Source: Onchocerca lupi | Taxonomy: Eukaryota > Nematoda > Chromadorea > Rhabditida > Onchocercidae | Length of the DNA stretch: 64,000 bases | Direction: 5' to 3' | Assembly: GCA_028564675.1 (NCBI GenBank) | Contig: JAOVVO010000377.1 | Span: forward strand, 1-64,000 | Shown here: positions 39,400-50,600 of the stretch, piece after piece | Layout: each line of letters opens with the position of its first letter | Position numbering within the stretch: position 1 is the stretch's first letter | The notes under the pieces: generated by a model | The model's input: only the letters and a program-made list of their open reading frames with translations | The model's database searches: none | What the model was told of the DNA's origin: nothing | Translations under genes and position numbers: made by a program

Positions 39400-41337
39400 T
39401 ACCACAGCATTTTTTAATTCCAAATGATCCTAAAGGGAATGAGAAGTCTTATTTTAATAAATAAATGATTAAAGAGCAAATGACCATTGTTTCATTTTTT
39501 AAATTAAACATGTTTTGTTGAAAACCAGTAATTTTGTTTGAAAACATCAACAAAAGAGGATGGACGAAAACAGACAGAATCAACTGGGCAAGACTGATAA
39601 TGTAGCAAGCAATTTACTGCGATGAAAAATTTAGAAAGAGAAGAGGAAATATCGTCCTCATCTATTGGGAATGTTACTGCCTAACGATGGAGGTATGCTT
39701 TCTAAAAATGCCGAATTACTTCAAAATATATTGTAACTTCGATTTCTATTTCTGACCTGAGAAAAAAATTATAAACAATGTGAATAGCTCAGTCAAATTA
39801 ATATATCCGTATATGGAATCCCCTTAGTGAGCCTCATCTATTTTTTTTATTCTTTTCTAATCCTTTCTTCTTTCCTATAAGTCCTGAAGTACATTATAGG
39901 AATGAAAGGATAAGTAAAGTTGGCACAACAGAAATTGAATCACATTTTCCAAAGATTGGCAATGCTCGAATATTATTTCATCCTTTCTCTTATGTTGGAC
40001 CATCAATAACTCTCAGATAAAACCACCAAGAATAAAACAAGCGATAAAGAGTAAAAGATTGGAAAAAGATGGGTATTAATGTATCCATCCGGAGGAATGG
40101 TTAGAATAGACGGTGGAGGGACGAATGCGCAATGCATATCTCTATCTCTTCCCTCCCTCTCTCTCTCTCTTTCTCTCTCTCTTTCATTCTTCGAGCAGAA
40201 CTGGAGGAGACGCCATTATTCACTCTTTATTATGGTCAGCAAGCTGACCACTGACTCATCATCCATTTCGAGTTTCCAAATTTATCATTTCGTTTAGAGA
40301 CAGGAAAGAAGCCGAAATATACAACTTTGACGAAGCGGTTTCTATGCTTCAAGTTCTCGATATTATTCTCTCCGTTCCTATCAAATGTTAAAAGATCATA
40401 CATCCGATATATAAACCAAGAGAAGAAAGGTTCAGTGGAAGAAATCGACTCGATCCAATGGTTAATCAAATTCATGCAATCGAACAAATACAAACACTAA
40501 TTTCAACGTCGGAAAATATTAAATTAATAAATAAGATAGAATGTTACATATAACACTGAAACTTGAAATCGAAATTCAGACAACCAACCGAGAAAAAATA
40601 TCCCCGATTTGAGAGAAGAAAGTCTATCAGATGACTGAATTCCATCATTTTGAATGTCGCGCGTCCACAGGGTGTTAAATACCTACCCACCATTATGAAC
40701 GTCTTCGTCCCATCCAGAACGCGTCGCGTCGTGATATGCGTTGCGGTCATAGGGAAGTTGGGGGTTGTTTGTAAGATGCTTGTCGAGTTGAGGTTCGATG
40801 AGGTCTGATGATGTTTAGTTGCAGGTCTCGGTACGTGGTACTTGGCGTCCGTGACGTGGGAGGGGAGTGATATCTGATCACTTTTTTGGGTACATAATGC
40901 AGTTTATCATGATTTCATTACTACATTATGCAGAAATATTGAGTCTTGATATTGATTCGTAAACTTTTTTGGAGAAAATAATCATTTGGATGCTCTAAAG
41001 GATTTGTTGTTTAAGACCACAAGCAGTTTTACTGTAATAATTACGAAATTTTCCTTATCCCTATGGCCCGCATTAAAGATCTAGTGATGCTGAAGTACCG
41101 TTTAATATTTTCATTACTTTCTTTATTTTCCACTGCAGATAAAAGTTTTTCGGACTAGAAGTTTTAATTATTATATGTCAGTTTCTTCTTTTCATAGTTT
41201 CTTTCATACTATGCTCATTGTACAACATTGTTTGTAGATTGTCGCATTCGGTGTATAATACATAAAATCCATTTCTATTTCAGATTATTGTAGATTGACT
41301 TGGATATTTTGTTTTAGTTGTATTACGGTACATCATC
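39400..41337. other. Divergent promoter region between EMSY-like and eL19 genes
   Basis: No gene was supported. It contains a CT-rich microsatellite (40151-40185) and a GC- and CpG-enriched block at about 40640-40870, which probably includes promoter elements of the ribosomal protein gene. Open frames at 40079-40297, 40236-40493 and 40544-40750 are composition artefacts without splice context. Confidence 0.55.
40151..40185. repeat. CT-rich microsatellite
   Basis: An imperfect run of CT dinucleotides and CCCT units in the divergent promoter region upstream of the eL19 gene. Confidence 0.9.
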
Positions 41338-42641
41338 ATGAGGTTTGTTATAGCATTATATTGAATTAGTTGATTCATTTAACTTATCTAGAATTTTCAA
41401 CAAATATCAGTAATATATCTTGAATAGAAGATTGGACTTAGTAAATTATTGTTGCACTTATAGAACAAGTTTTAATGGTAAGAAGTGAGATTTCGAACGT
41501 AGAATTTTCTGACTTCACTTCGTTAACTTGTATCAGGCTGTTTTAAGTGATTTATATTTTGCAGTGGCCTGCGACTTCAGAAAAGATTGGCGGCAGATGT
41601 ATTAAAATGTGGTAAAAAGAAAGTCTGGTTGGATCCAAATGAAATCAATGAAATTTCCAACGCCAATTCGCGACAGAATATCAGACGACTTGTCAAGGAT
41701 GGTTTGGTAATTCGTAAGCCAATTGCAGTGCATTCACGATATCGTGCTCGCAAAAATTTGGAAGCTCGCAGAAAGGTCTGCTGATATTATCTCATATTTT
41801 TAATATTTCATTCAAAGCTGATATGATAAAAAACTTTAATGAAGTCTTTTAGTGATTTCTGCTCTAACATAAATTCTTTTTTATTACATTTACTTTCATA
41901 TAATTTTGGATGGTTTTAGGGTCGTCATATGGGTCATGGAAAAAGACGTGGTACACAAAATGCACGTATGCCGGAAAAGATTTTGTGGATCCGTCGAATG
42001 CGTGTTCTTCGTCATCTTTTGAAGCGGTATCGTGAAGCAAAGAAAATTGACAAACATCTGTCAGTATCAAGCATTTGCATTAATTATGTTGATTTTGGGA
42101 TGCAAATCATAAAAATTAATCTTTTCACTTATTTCTTGATATTTAGGTTTACTTTTGGTATCACATTGTGCGATTATTTCTTTTAGATACCACGATCTTT
42201 ATCTTCGAGCTAAGGGTAATGCGTTTAAGAATAAACGCAATTTAATGGAATTCATTTTCAAAAGGAAGACTGAAAATACACGCTCCAAACAGCTGGCGTA
42301 AGTCTTTTGAAGTTTTTTACTTCTACTTTTCAATCGATGTGAAGAAACTTAAGTCTGCTGTTAAAATTGAAGTTCCACTCAGTTTTTGAAGTTTGAGAAT
42401 GAAAATTTCTATAGTTAAAGAGTACCAGAGAACATAAGTGATTTTGCTAAAAAAAAAAATTATTTTTAATAATTGCAGGGAACAAGCAGAAGCACGTCGT
42501 GCCAAGAATAAGGAATCCAGAAAACGACGTGAACAACGTTTAGTAATGAAGAGAGCAGAAGCATTGCGCAAAATCTCAGAGAGTGAAAAAGATACAGTCG
42601 CTAGCAAGGAAACAAAAGAATCGAAAGCAGTAGAGAAGTAA
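41338..42641 (+). CDS. rpl-19: 60S ribosomal protein L19 (eL19)
   Basis: Five exons (41338-41342, 41565-41775, 41920-42059, 42187-42297, 42479-42641) join in phase to 209 residues. eL19 is a large-subunit ribosomal protein in the cytosol. The start MSGLRLQKRLAADVLKCGKK and CGKKKVWLDPNEINEI, GRHMGHGKRRGTQNARMPEK and YRARKNLEARRK are diagnostic. Exon 1 codes only for ATG plus two bases, a common design in ribosomal protein genes. The lysine- and glutamate-rich tail (ESRKRREQRLVMKRAEALRK...) is slightly longer than in mammals. The stop region overlaps a good donor (GTAAGA at 42638) and a strong acceptor lies at 42738; splicing this intron changes AAG-TAA into AAA-TGA, so the protein is the same either way. 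An AATAAA is at 42906-42911. Confidence 0.97.
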
Positions 42642-43104
42642 GACGATAAAATATATATTTGTTTGGATGCGCAAAGTTGTAAACAAAATTGGTTCCTTGT
42701 TATTTTTGTGATAAATTTTGTTGTTTTTTGTCTTGCAGATGACTTTTCAACTTTTAGTTGTAAAATGCACTGTACTGTATATGATATGAATTTTGTGCAG
42801 TGTAAGCGTAAAATTCTCCATGCTAGAATTGAGTAGTATACCTCAACTTTATAAGCTATAAATTACAAATTCGCCAGAGCACTTCGATTTTAAATGTATT
42901 ATAGAAATAAAATACAATTTTAGAGTCATATTAGTTTTCCGGACTATTGCTCGATAGAGTAAGGAAATAAGTGGAATTTTTGCAGTTTGATGGGGAATGT
43001 CAAATAGGTTTTGAGGAATTGTGTCTGTCAGCAACTGAACAAAGCAGTTAATTAAGATACAGTTTAATTTGAAAGTATTTATTGACAGGATTTATTATAT
43101 GATT

Positions 43105-45491
43105 TTAGGTTATTGTCCCTTCACTGATTTCTTCCGCGATATCCATACTTTTTTCTGTTATTTGTCGTGGTATTGGAATTGGTCGAGTTGATGCTGCATG
43201 TGACGTCATTAGTTGAGAGGTATTTGATGGTCCTGGTTCAAGTTCGTACTCATAAATTTCTTCCTTTGATTCAGGGACTGGTTCTGTTAGTCTTTCGTCT
43301 TGGCGAATTTGAACCTGGAAAAAACGATGAGTCTGCCATATCGATTATTAGTCTCACTACAGCAACAATATTAGTAATAGGAGGATAGTAAAGATTTAAC
43401 ATTTATGGATTTAAAAGTAAGATTAGTTTTTATGGTTGAATGGAATCAACCTGTTCATCAAATATCTTCGTGAAATCAGGTAGAGGACGTTCTGAAATAT
43501 TGTATAATGATGATGGCACCACGTCATATCCATACTTCTTCATATCTTTAAGTACAATATCCATAGTTATAATGATGATTCCTTGGCTTCTTACTTTTGT
43601 AACTGCAAATTCATGTCGTGCATTTAATCCTTCATAAATACCACCAACTTGCTTCCAATCAATACCATATGCAGTGAGTATTTGCATTGTTATTCATTTA
43701 GAATGAACAACATTTAAAACACAAAATATTTTCAGCTATTGAAAAGTTATGGGACTAAAAATACTTGACACACAAACAGCAATTAATTATTGCTTTTAAA
43801 GTTTCATCAATTTTTTTTTACCTTGTCGGCCATCTGCTGTTGCGACGATTTTGGGGTCTACGAATTCAGCCCTTTTCCCAGTAAGCCACCCGATAAAACG
43901 CTGTAACAGTGTGGAAGCTTCCGGTACAAACATTGCTATCTTTCTGATCGTTCTAAAATTTCTACATTTGGGGACTGAAATTTGAAATTTCCCAATTAGA
44001 TAGCTGAAATCAAGATGAGGTTAGTATTGCCGTATTTATGCAACAAAACTGTTGTGTGTCTTACATTTCCATTTATCTGTATTAGAAATCCTACTATTAT
44101 AATCAATTAATGACTGCGGAAGCTATCAATAAATGCATCAGAGGGATATAATATGATGATTAATTTTTCTGAGGGGAAGCACAAAGTACGCGGGCAATAT
44201 TACAATATTTCATTGAAGAAAAGCTACTCTGAAGCATCAGATAAATCAACATGGAGTATTGAACTTTAAATCTAGTGGGAAATAAAAATTACCTTCCCGG
44301 AACAGTTGGAATATGGACAGCTCCATAGCCACAAATAACATCATTGCCGAAGAAATCTGATCCATAACAAGTGAGTACAATTTGTGGCCCTAAACAAATC
44401 ATTTATTATTTTTTCATAGACAGCTTATACGTTGATCTCAATGCTTAAATATGGTCTCGCAAAGAGATGTAAAATGAAATAAGCATTTGCAGAAAGTTAC
44501 TTATTCTATGCATTTATAACTTGCAAATATTCAAATAAATTTATATTTCATTTGAAACAAATTTATATTCTAGATTGTGCCAACTGGCTCATATCTAAAG
44601 TTAACATCATTGCTAGCATTACAAAGTTTTTATTACCTGATGTGATAATAAATTATTATTTACAAGTTTTAATTATTTTGATGGATTAGAAATCTAGGAC
44701 TATTTAAATAACTGCTTCTACTGCAGTAAATCTTCAGATATCATATTCTAATTCAGTGGTAAAGAAAGGATGTCAAATTTTATAAAATTTTAAAACAAGT
44801 TGAACAAAAACATACAACCAAATGGATTCGTTGAGATAAAGGTGGCTTCGATAGGCATACCAACAGTTATACCGGTATTTCCGGAACGTTCACATCGTGC
44901 ACTCAATCCTTCATGAATGCCACCAATTTGCTTCCAGTCAATACCATATACATATGAGTATTTGCAATAAAAATTATCAAACGAGAGAAACTGCAATTTA
45001 CAACGATAATTCAGCAGTTAATAAATCAATTCAATAAATGAATAATAAAATTGGTAAAAAAAAGACCTTTGCACTTATTCGCACTCTAATTAAAGCATTA
45101 TTTAATTAACGTCTTAGCTGCTGGCCTGTTTTCAAACTTGCAAATCTAAGAAGCTTCGATTATTCGAATGCTTATCATCTTGCTAAAAGTTAAAATAAGT
45201 TAGAAAGATAAGCCCAGTATGAAATGATATCTTTCTTTCAGAATCTTCCTACTTGTATCATACTGAAAAGTGAATCGAAGCCGCGAAGATTCTGCAGAAG
45301 TATGTGCAAAAATTAGATTCAAAAAAGGAAATGAACGATTTAATGATATTACAACCATAAGCTGTTAAAGCAGTGATAATGTTATGAACTTTAGACTAAA
45401 TAAGATATGAAATACAAGAAACCTTGGCGCTATCGATTTGTCCGTTTAGTAGCACAATGAAATTTGATAACTTTGATTGTTTAACACTCAT
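43105..45491 (-). CDS. mksr-1: B9 domain protein B9D1 (MKSR-1), ciliary transition zone
   Basis: Six minus-strand exons (45491-45423, 44990-44819, 44389-44293, 43961-43822, 43602-43451, 43314-43105) join in phase to 279 residues. B9D1 is part of the MKS complex that forms the transition-zone barrier at the ciliary base. The B9 domain spans about residues 10-180: FIVLLNGQIDSA, FYCKYSYVYGIDWKQIGG, ATFISTNPFGPQIVL, YGSDFFGNDVICGYGAVHIP, PGRNFRT, MFVPEAS, VTKVRSQGIIIITMDIVLKD and MKKYGYD all match B9D1. The tail after this is about 70 residues longer than in vertebrates and is acidic and proline-rich, coded mostly by the last exon. The intron before exon 5 ends in a copy of part of exon 2. Using the acceptor at 43962 instead of the TTTCAG at 43975 is required to keep the frame. 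Confidence 0.9.
43610..43686 (-). repeat. Intronic copy of part of B9D1 exon 2
   Basis: This 77-base stretch matches 44889-44966 in the same gene, in direct order, with about ten mismatches and a small length difference. It covers the segment coding YGIDWKQ-GGI-EGL-AR. It lies immediately before the acceptor of exon 5 and is open in the same frame as that exon. Confidence 0.85.
44889..44966 (-). repeat. Source segment in B9D1 exon 2 for the intronic copy
   Basis: Lies within the second coding exon and runs on both sides in normal B9D1 sequence, so this is the original and 43610-43686 is the derived copy. The two are about 1.3 kb apart. Confidence 0.85.
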
Positions 45492-46705
45492 TCATCTGAA
45501 TTCATTTGGGAATTTTATAAAGAAAAAGTTTGAAATAGAATGTATAATGTGACTGAAACAATGAGTTACATCAAAATATAGCACACAATAATCAATTCAT
45601 AAAAAGTGGCATAGAATGCGTAGTAATAGGCTTATCTGGAAATAAGAGTTTAAAATGATTATTTTAGAGTATTCCAATACCATTTAGTTGAACTACTAGT
45701 AATCTTCTAGAAAATGCCTCAGCTTGATCTAAACAATTCTCTGGAAGCAAAATGATTAGCTAAAAAGATTATAGAATTAAAACATTAACGAATAGAAATT
45801 GTTACGATAGTCATATCGCGGAAATTTTAAAAATACTCTTCATCTATCAGTTTAATACATTCTTTACTTATTTTCATTTCGCTACGTTCTATCTGACTAA
45901 TCAAACCAGACTTTTTAACGACAATTGGCAAGAAATTTCGACGAAGTTAAGATTTAATCAAAATCAACATTTGAGAAATCTTCTAATTCAAAAATCGAAA
46001 CTACGAAATATTCCGAACATGCAAACTTTTAAATTTCATTATTAGAAATGGCATTTGGATTATAGTGATGATGAATGTTACCATGGTGACAAAGAACATA
46101 CTTAACCGATTACTAAATCAATCACTTCAGCAAATTCATTTCCATAGTTTTAAATAGCTATTGAGATGGACAATTGTTAGTTGACAAATTAATTATGATA
46201 ATTAATCAAGTTTGACTCGAAAATGGAAAAGAATTTGCATAATTCTCGTCTAATAATATTCGCAATTCGAAAAAGACAGAGGATCAGATGAGAAAGAAGA
46301 CATATGATCAATTGAATCCGAAATTGGACTATATTTTTAACTTAAGATAATTTATCATTTTCTCTTTTTCTCATTTCCCGCAAATATTTCTATCAATAAA
46401 CATTTTATAATTTTATAGAATCAAATCAATCCAAAACCTGATGATCCATTACTGTCACTTATCTTTTATCAGTAATTTATGTTGATCAGATTGTATATCT
46501 TCTTGCTCATTACTTCTTCTGGCAAAGATGTCAAACATATTACTTCCAGAATATTCGGTTTTTTGTGCTCGAAATTCCAACAACTTTTTGTCTTGCTTAG
46601 ATGCTCGATGATAGGATTTATCTTATATTATTTAGCACTCCATCGATAGATGAATAACCGGCATTTTTCTTATCGTTTCTCCAAAGTTTTATTTAAAACT
46701 CGAGA

Positions 46706-46736
<31 letters not shown>

Positions 46737-47688
46737 GAAGGAATGAAATTCAAGTTTCAACATCAACGATTCAGAGACTTGTTGAGTTGTTTTAGGTATC
46801 TGAATAAAACAATCATCAAGCATAACCTTTTGCATATTTCCGGTAAAATGAACAGAAATGAATGGTTATTGTTGAAATAGTGACATAAGACAAAAATGAG
46901 CTTCAATTGCAACTTTTTATGATGAAGCGTCATTATTTTTGCGGCATTAGTTGAATGGCTAAAAAATTAAAATTAGAAATTAATATTTCTATTAATGTAT
47001 CAATTTTCCTAAAGTCAGAAAACTTTTATTTTATAAGTTTCAGCAGGAATTAAAAATTATCAATGATTATATCAAGTGATTCTTCTCACTTTCGCATCTA
47101 TTCGGTAATCTGATTTGGATCTACAACTCATTCTAATGTTCTGAAAATTTAATTCGATCGAATTGGCTATATTTAGTAAATTAATTCGGCTTAAATTAGA
47201 GACCACCTAACAAATTTGGAATCGCAAATCTTCAATAATTTCCATTTTTGCTTTGAAAGTAGTGAAAATTTCAGCCAATCCTTGAAGCTATCATTCAGAC
47301 TTTCCATGTTAGAATTAAGATATAATAAAAATAAATTAATTTGAAATTATGATATGTCTTTGATCTAAGGAAAAGTTGAAGATGGATTTATAAAACTTTC
47401 AGTGTGATTTAAAATATATTTTGGATTTAAAAAAGGCAGAACTAGATAGTTTTCAATTCGGAACATTGAACTCCATGTCGGAAAAATTCCTGTTTTTTTT
47501 TAATTCTGTGAATTGTGTTGAATTTTCAATTCTAAACTGTTCTGTTTCAAAATTTTTCCCGGGAATATCACATCATTATCCTTCATTCCACCACTCTTAA
47601 AATTTGATTTATCATTGATACAAACATCGTTAATATTTAAATATCACCGTTTGGAGTATAAAATCATAGATCACTTTAAAATTACAGC
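45492..47688. other. Intergenic between B9D1 and the LIM-homeobox gene
   Basis: Upstream region of B9D1. It contains a consensus X-box (46077-46090), a 22-base A run at about 46715 and no supported gene. The open frame 46650-46880 spans the A run and is discounted. Confidence 0.6.
46077..46090. promoter_or_regulatory. X-box (RFX/DAF-19 site) upstream of B9D1
   Basis: GTTACCATGGTGAC fits the X-box consensus RYYNYYATRRNRAC at every position. It lies 586 bases before the B9D1 start codon. In C. elegans, MKS and IFT genes are controlled by DAF-19 through such sites, usually closer to the gene. The motif match is direct; the function is inferred. Confidence 0.6.
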
Positions 47689-50600
47689 TCATGATAGGAA
47701 ATAAGTTGCATGCATGTGAAATAATTGCGCGATCGGGTTATTCGATTCTTTGCTTTTTTCTTCATTACTTCCTACATCATCAATCTCAACATCATCGTTT
47801 TCAGAATCCAGCTCTGCAATTTTTATTCTAAAATTATCATCATCCACTGATTTAAAGGAATGAAATTGATGTAAAGAAAATTGGAAGTTTTTTTCAATTT
47901 ATTCGTATCACAAGTATTTTAAATAAATGAATCTATTGAAATGCTTTCTGAATTTCTGAGAAATGTTGGGCATCACAGATTGGAAATTTCCATAAATAAT
48001 TTCAATGATGAAAACCAGTTGATTTTCATTTTGAGCGTTGTACTTCTATAAAAAGTTAGAATTCTTGTGATGCCAAAAACTTTTTACAATAAAATGCATC
48101 GCACACAAATTATTTAAGCCAATGTGTGAGGAAAAAAATTTAGTGAAACAATGAAGCAGTAATTTTCGCATTTAAATCACAGGAATGTTTAATTAATCAA
48201 TTTAATCGCAATTTAATCACAAAAAAAAGAGTTCGTCGAAAAATAATGTCTTTTGAAACTTAATTTTTGCTAATTCATTGCACTTCTATTTTCTTCCAAA
48301 AATATTCCGCTTATTTAATTTAATAATTAACAAATTAAAACTTATTTACCGTTAGCAGAATCGCAATTAGATTTCAGTTCATCATTAGATTTAATATTCA
48401 TCTCTGAACAAACTATATCGTTTGCTTCCGATACTCCAAGTTTCCGCTGAATTTTCTTCATCTGAAGATAAAAATTCTGCTTAAAGCAAAATCAACTCAA
48501 CAGCAATCCAAATCATTTCCAGTCTTTGAAAAATAATCTAACTTGATGACTTACGAATCCATTCAAAGTTCATTTTCAAGCATTATATACCTCATAGAAT
48601 ATGCAAAACACTTCGCATAATTTTGTTTAATGCAACTTCGTTTTGGCAATTGCAATCATAGACTCATTAAAATTGCATATCTAAATATCTACCTTGGCAC
48701 GTTGATTCTGAAACCAAACTTGGACAACTCGTACACTTAAATTTGTTTCCTTTGCCAATTGTTCACGCACCTGCAACTAATATCTTTCATAAACACTCAA
48801 CCTAACTATATTAATCTGATTGTTTTGTTCATTTTTCGTCCGAATCCTTTAAAATGCTTGAAATAAAAATTGAATGTAAAACGTGAATTAAAATTTACAT
48901 GTAATCTAAAGCTACAGATGAACAACTAAGAAACCTTTCGACATGGTTTCGATGTTTTTTCGAAGGCTAATTTGAAAGCTTTCCGTTGCTGAGTGTTTAG
49001 GATAGTTCGTGGCCTTTTCGGTGTCTTTCGATTCGAATTATTTTGATCGAAATATACTAAATTTATTATTTTAATAATCGTTAAAACAATAATTTTGTTT
49101 TTTACTCTATGCCATGATAAGCAGGGATAATTAAATCCAGCAGCAATGTAAAGGAAAAATGTCAAATTTGAATTTATATGGAAAAGTATTTTATAGAGGA
49201 CTAAATCAATGTTATCATCGAAGTTTGCTATGTTATGAAAATTTCTAAAATATTTGCAAGGCAGTAAATAAGCTGATAAATCATTTTTTGAATATAGAGA
49301 TAATCAATATTTTATTCAAAACATTTTAAACGATTAAATTTTTCACTAAGATTTTCAGAATCGATTTATTGCCCAGAGATTCTGATGCACGTCTCTCCAT
49401 TCGATGCTACATAAGAATTCAGAACTTACAGTGGGATTGACATATCGGTGCCTGACATAACAGATGTTCATAATCTGGTCTACAGATGATTTGTCCATCC
49501 ATAAGCATGTAATGATCACCTTTTTTGAACAAATGTCCACAACAGAAACATTTAAAACAGTGAAGGTGGTAAATGCTTGTAAACACTCGATAAACGTAAT
49601 CTGTGGACTGAACTGGTAGGCCACATCGTATACATTTTACACCAAAAAGTCTGAAAAGCCTTCTGATTTCTTTTGTCTTTCAGGTTTTAACAGAAAACCA
49701 CTGAGCATTGTCTCAAGTCTTTTTTCTTCTCCCATTGAAATCTTTCATAATTATTTTATCTCCTGTTTTTTGATTTCCTTCATAAAATCAAGAAACGATG
49801 ATCACAGCATTAATACGAAATCATTTAGTAGCTAATCACTTTCTAAGCACTTCTTTTATCCCTTGCTGCAAGATCCACAATTTTTCGCTCGCACCATAAA
49901 ATACGTTCAGGCTCAAAAAGTCATTCTTCAAAACTTCAAATGATTTAATGAATGAGAAAATTGGAAATTGTCGAAATTAGGTGCTTCTTTTTGATTCAAA
50001 TGATAGTTTTTACAGGTCGGAATGCACAGCATTTGCAATGATCAATTATTTCCTCTGACTAAAGATAAGAGTTAATTTTGATCAATGTTTTATTGAATGT
50101 ATGAAACTAATATTTCAAAAATGAAAGCATCAAAGTTTCCTCCGAAAATGCAATATGCAGATGACACTTTCGTTACCTGTTAAGTGTTACTTAATCCGTA
50201 ACGGAAGTCCAGAATGATGCACTAATACTGCTGAAAATGAGATGAAAGGATGTATTAGATGCTTTGTTGTGAAGAACGGATTGCAAGAGGCCAAATAATA
50301 GTAATGAATGAGATATACAGAGTAGATGAGAATCTTCAGGATACATTTGGCAGGTGACCGGAACCGCAAAAGTGGCTAGTTGACCCGATTGTAATGGCTT
50401 TTTAAGCGGCTTACATCATCAATTCGTGTTCATAAGTGACGAGTATTTCAGCTGCTTTATGTGCCGATTATTTAAACACTATTTTGTAACCTTTCACCTT
50501 TACTTAGACTTATACTTGTATAAATTACGCTAAGACACTTCGAAATACATGCATGCAGTAGGAAATTGCATGCAATAAGCAGGAAATATAATATTTATTC

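Noticed and set aside
40079..40750. Open frames in the EMSY-eL19 intergenic region
   Set aside because: They cover the CT microsatellite and GC-rich block and have no family resemblance or exon structure.
43962..43975. TTTCAG acceptor for B9D1 exon 4
   Set aside because: Joining there creates an early stop; the acceptor 13 bases downstream restores PGRNFRTIRK, which matches the family.
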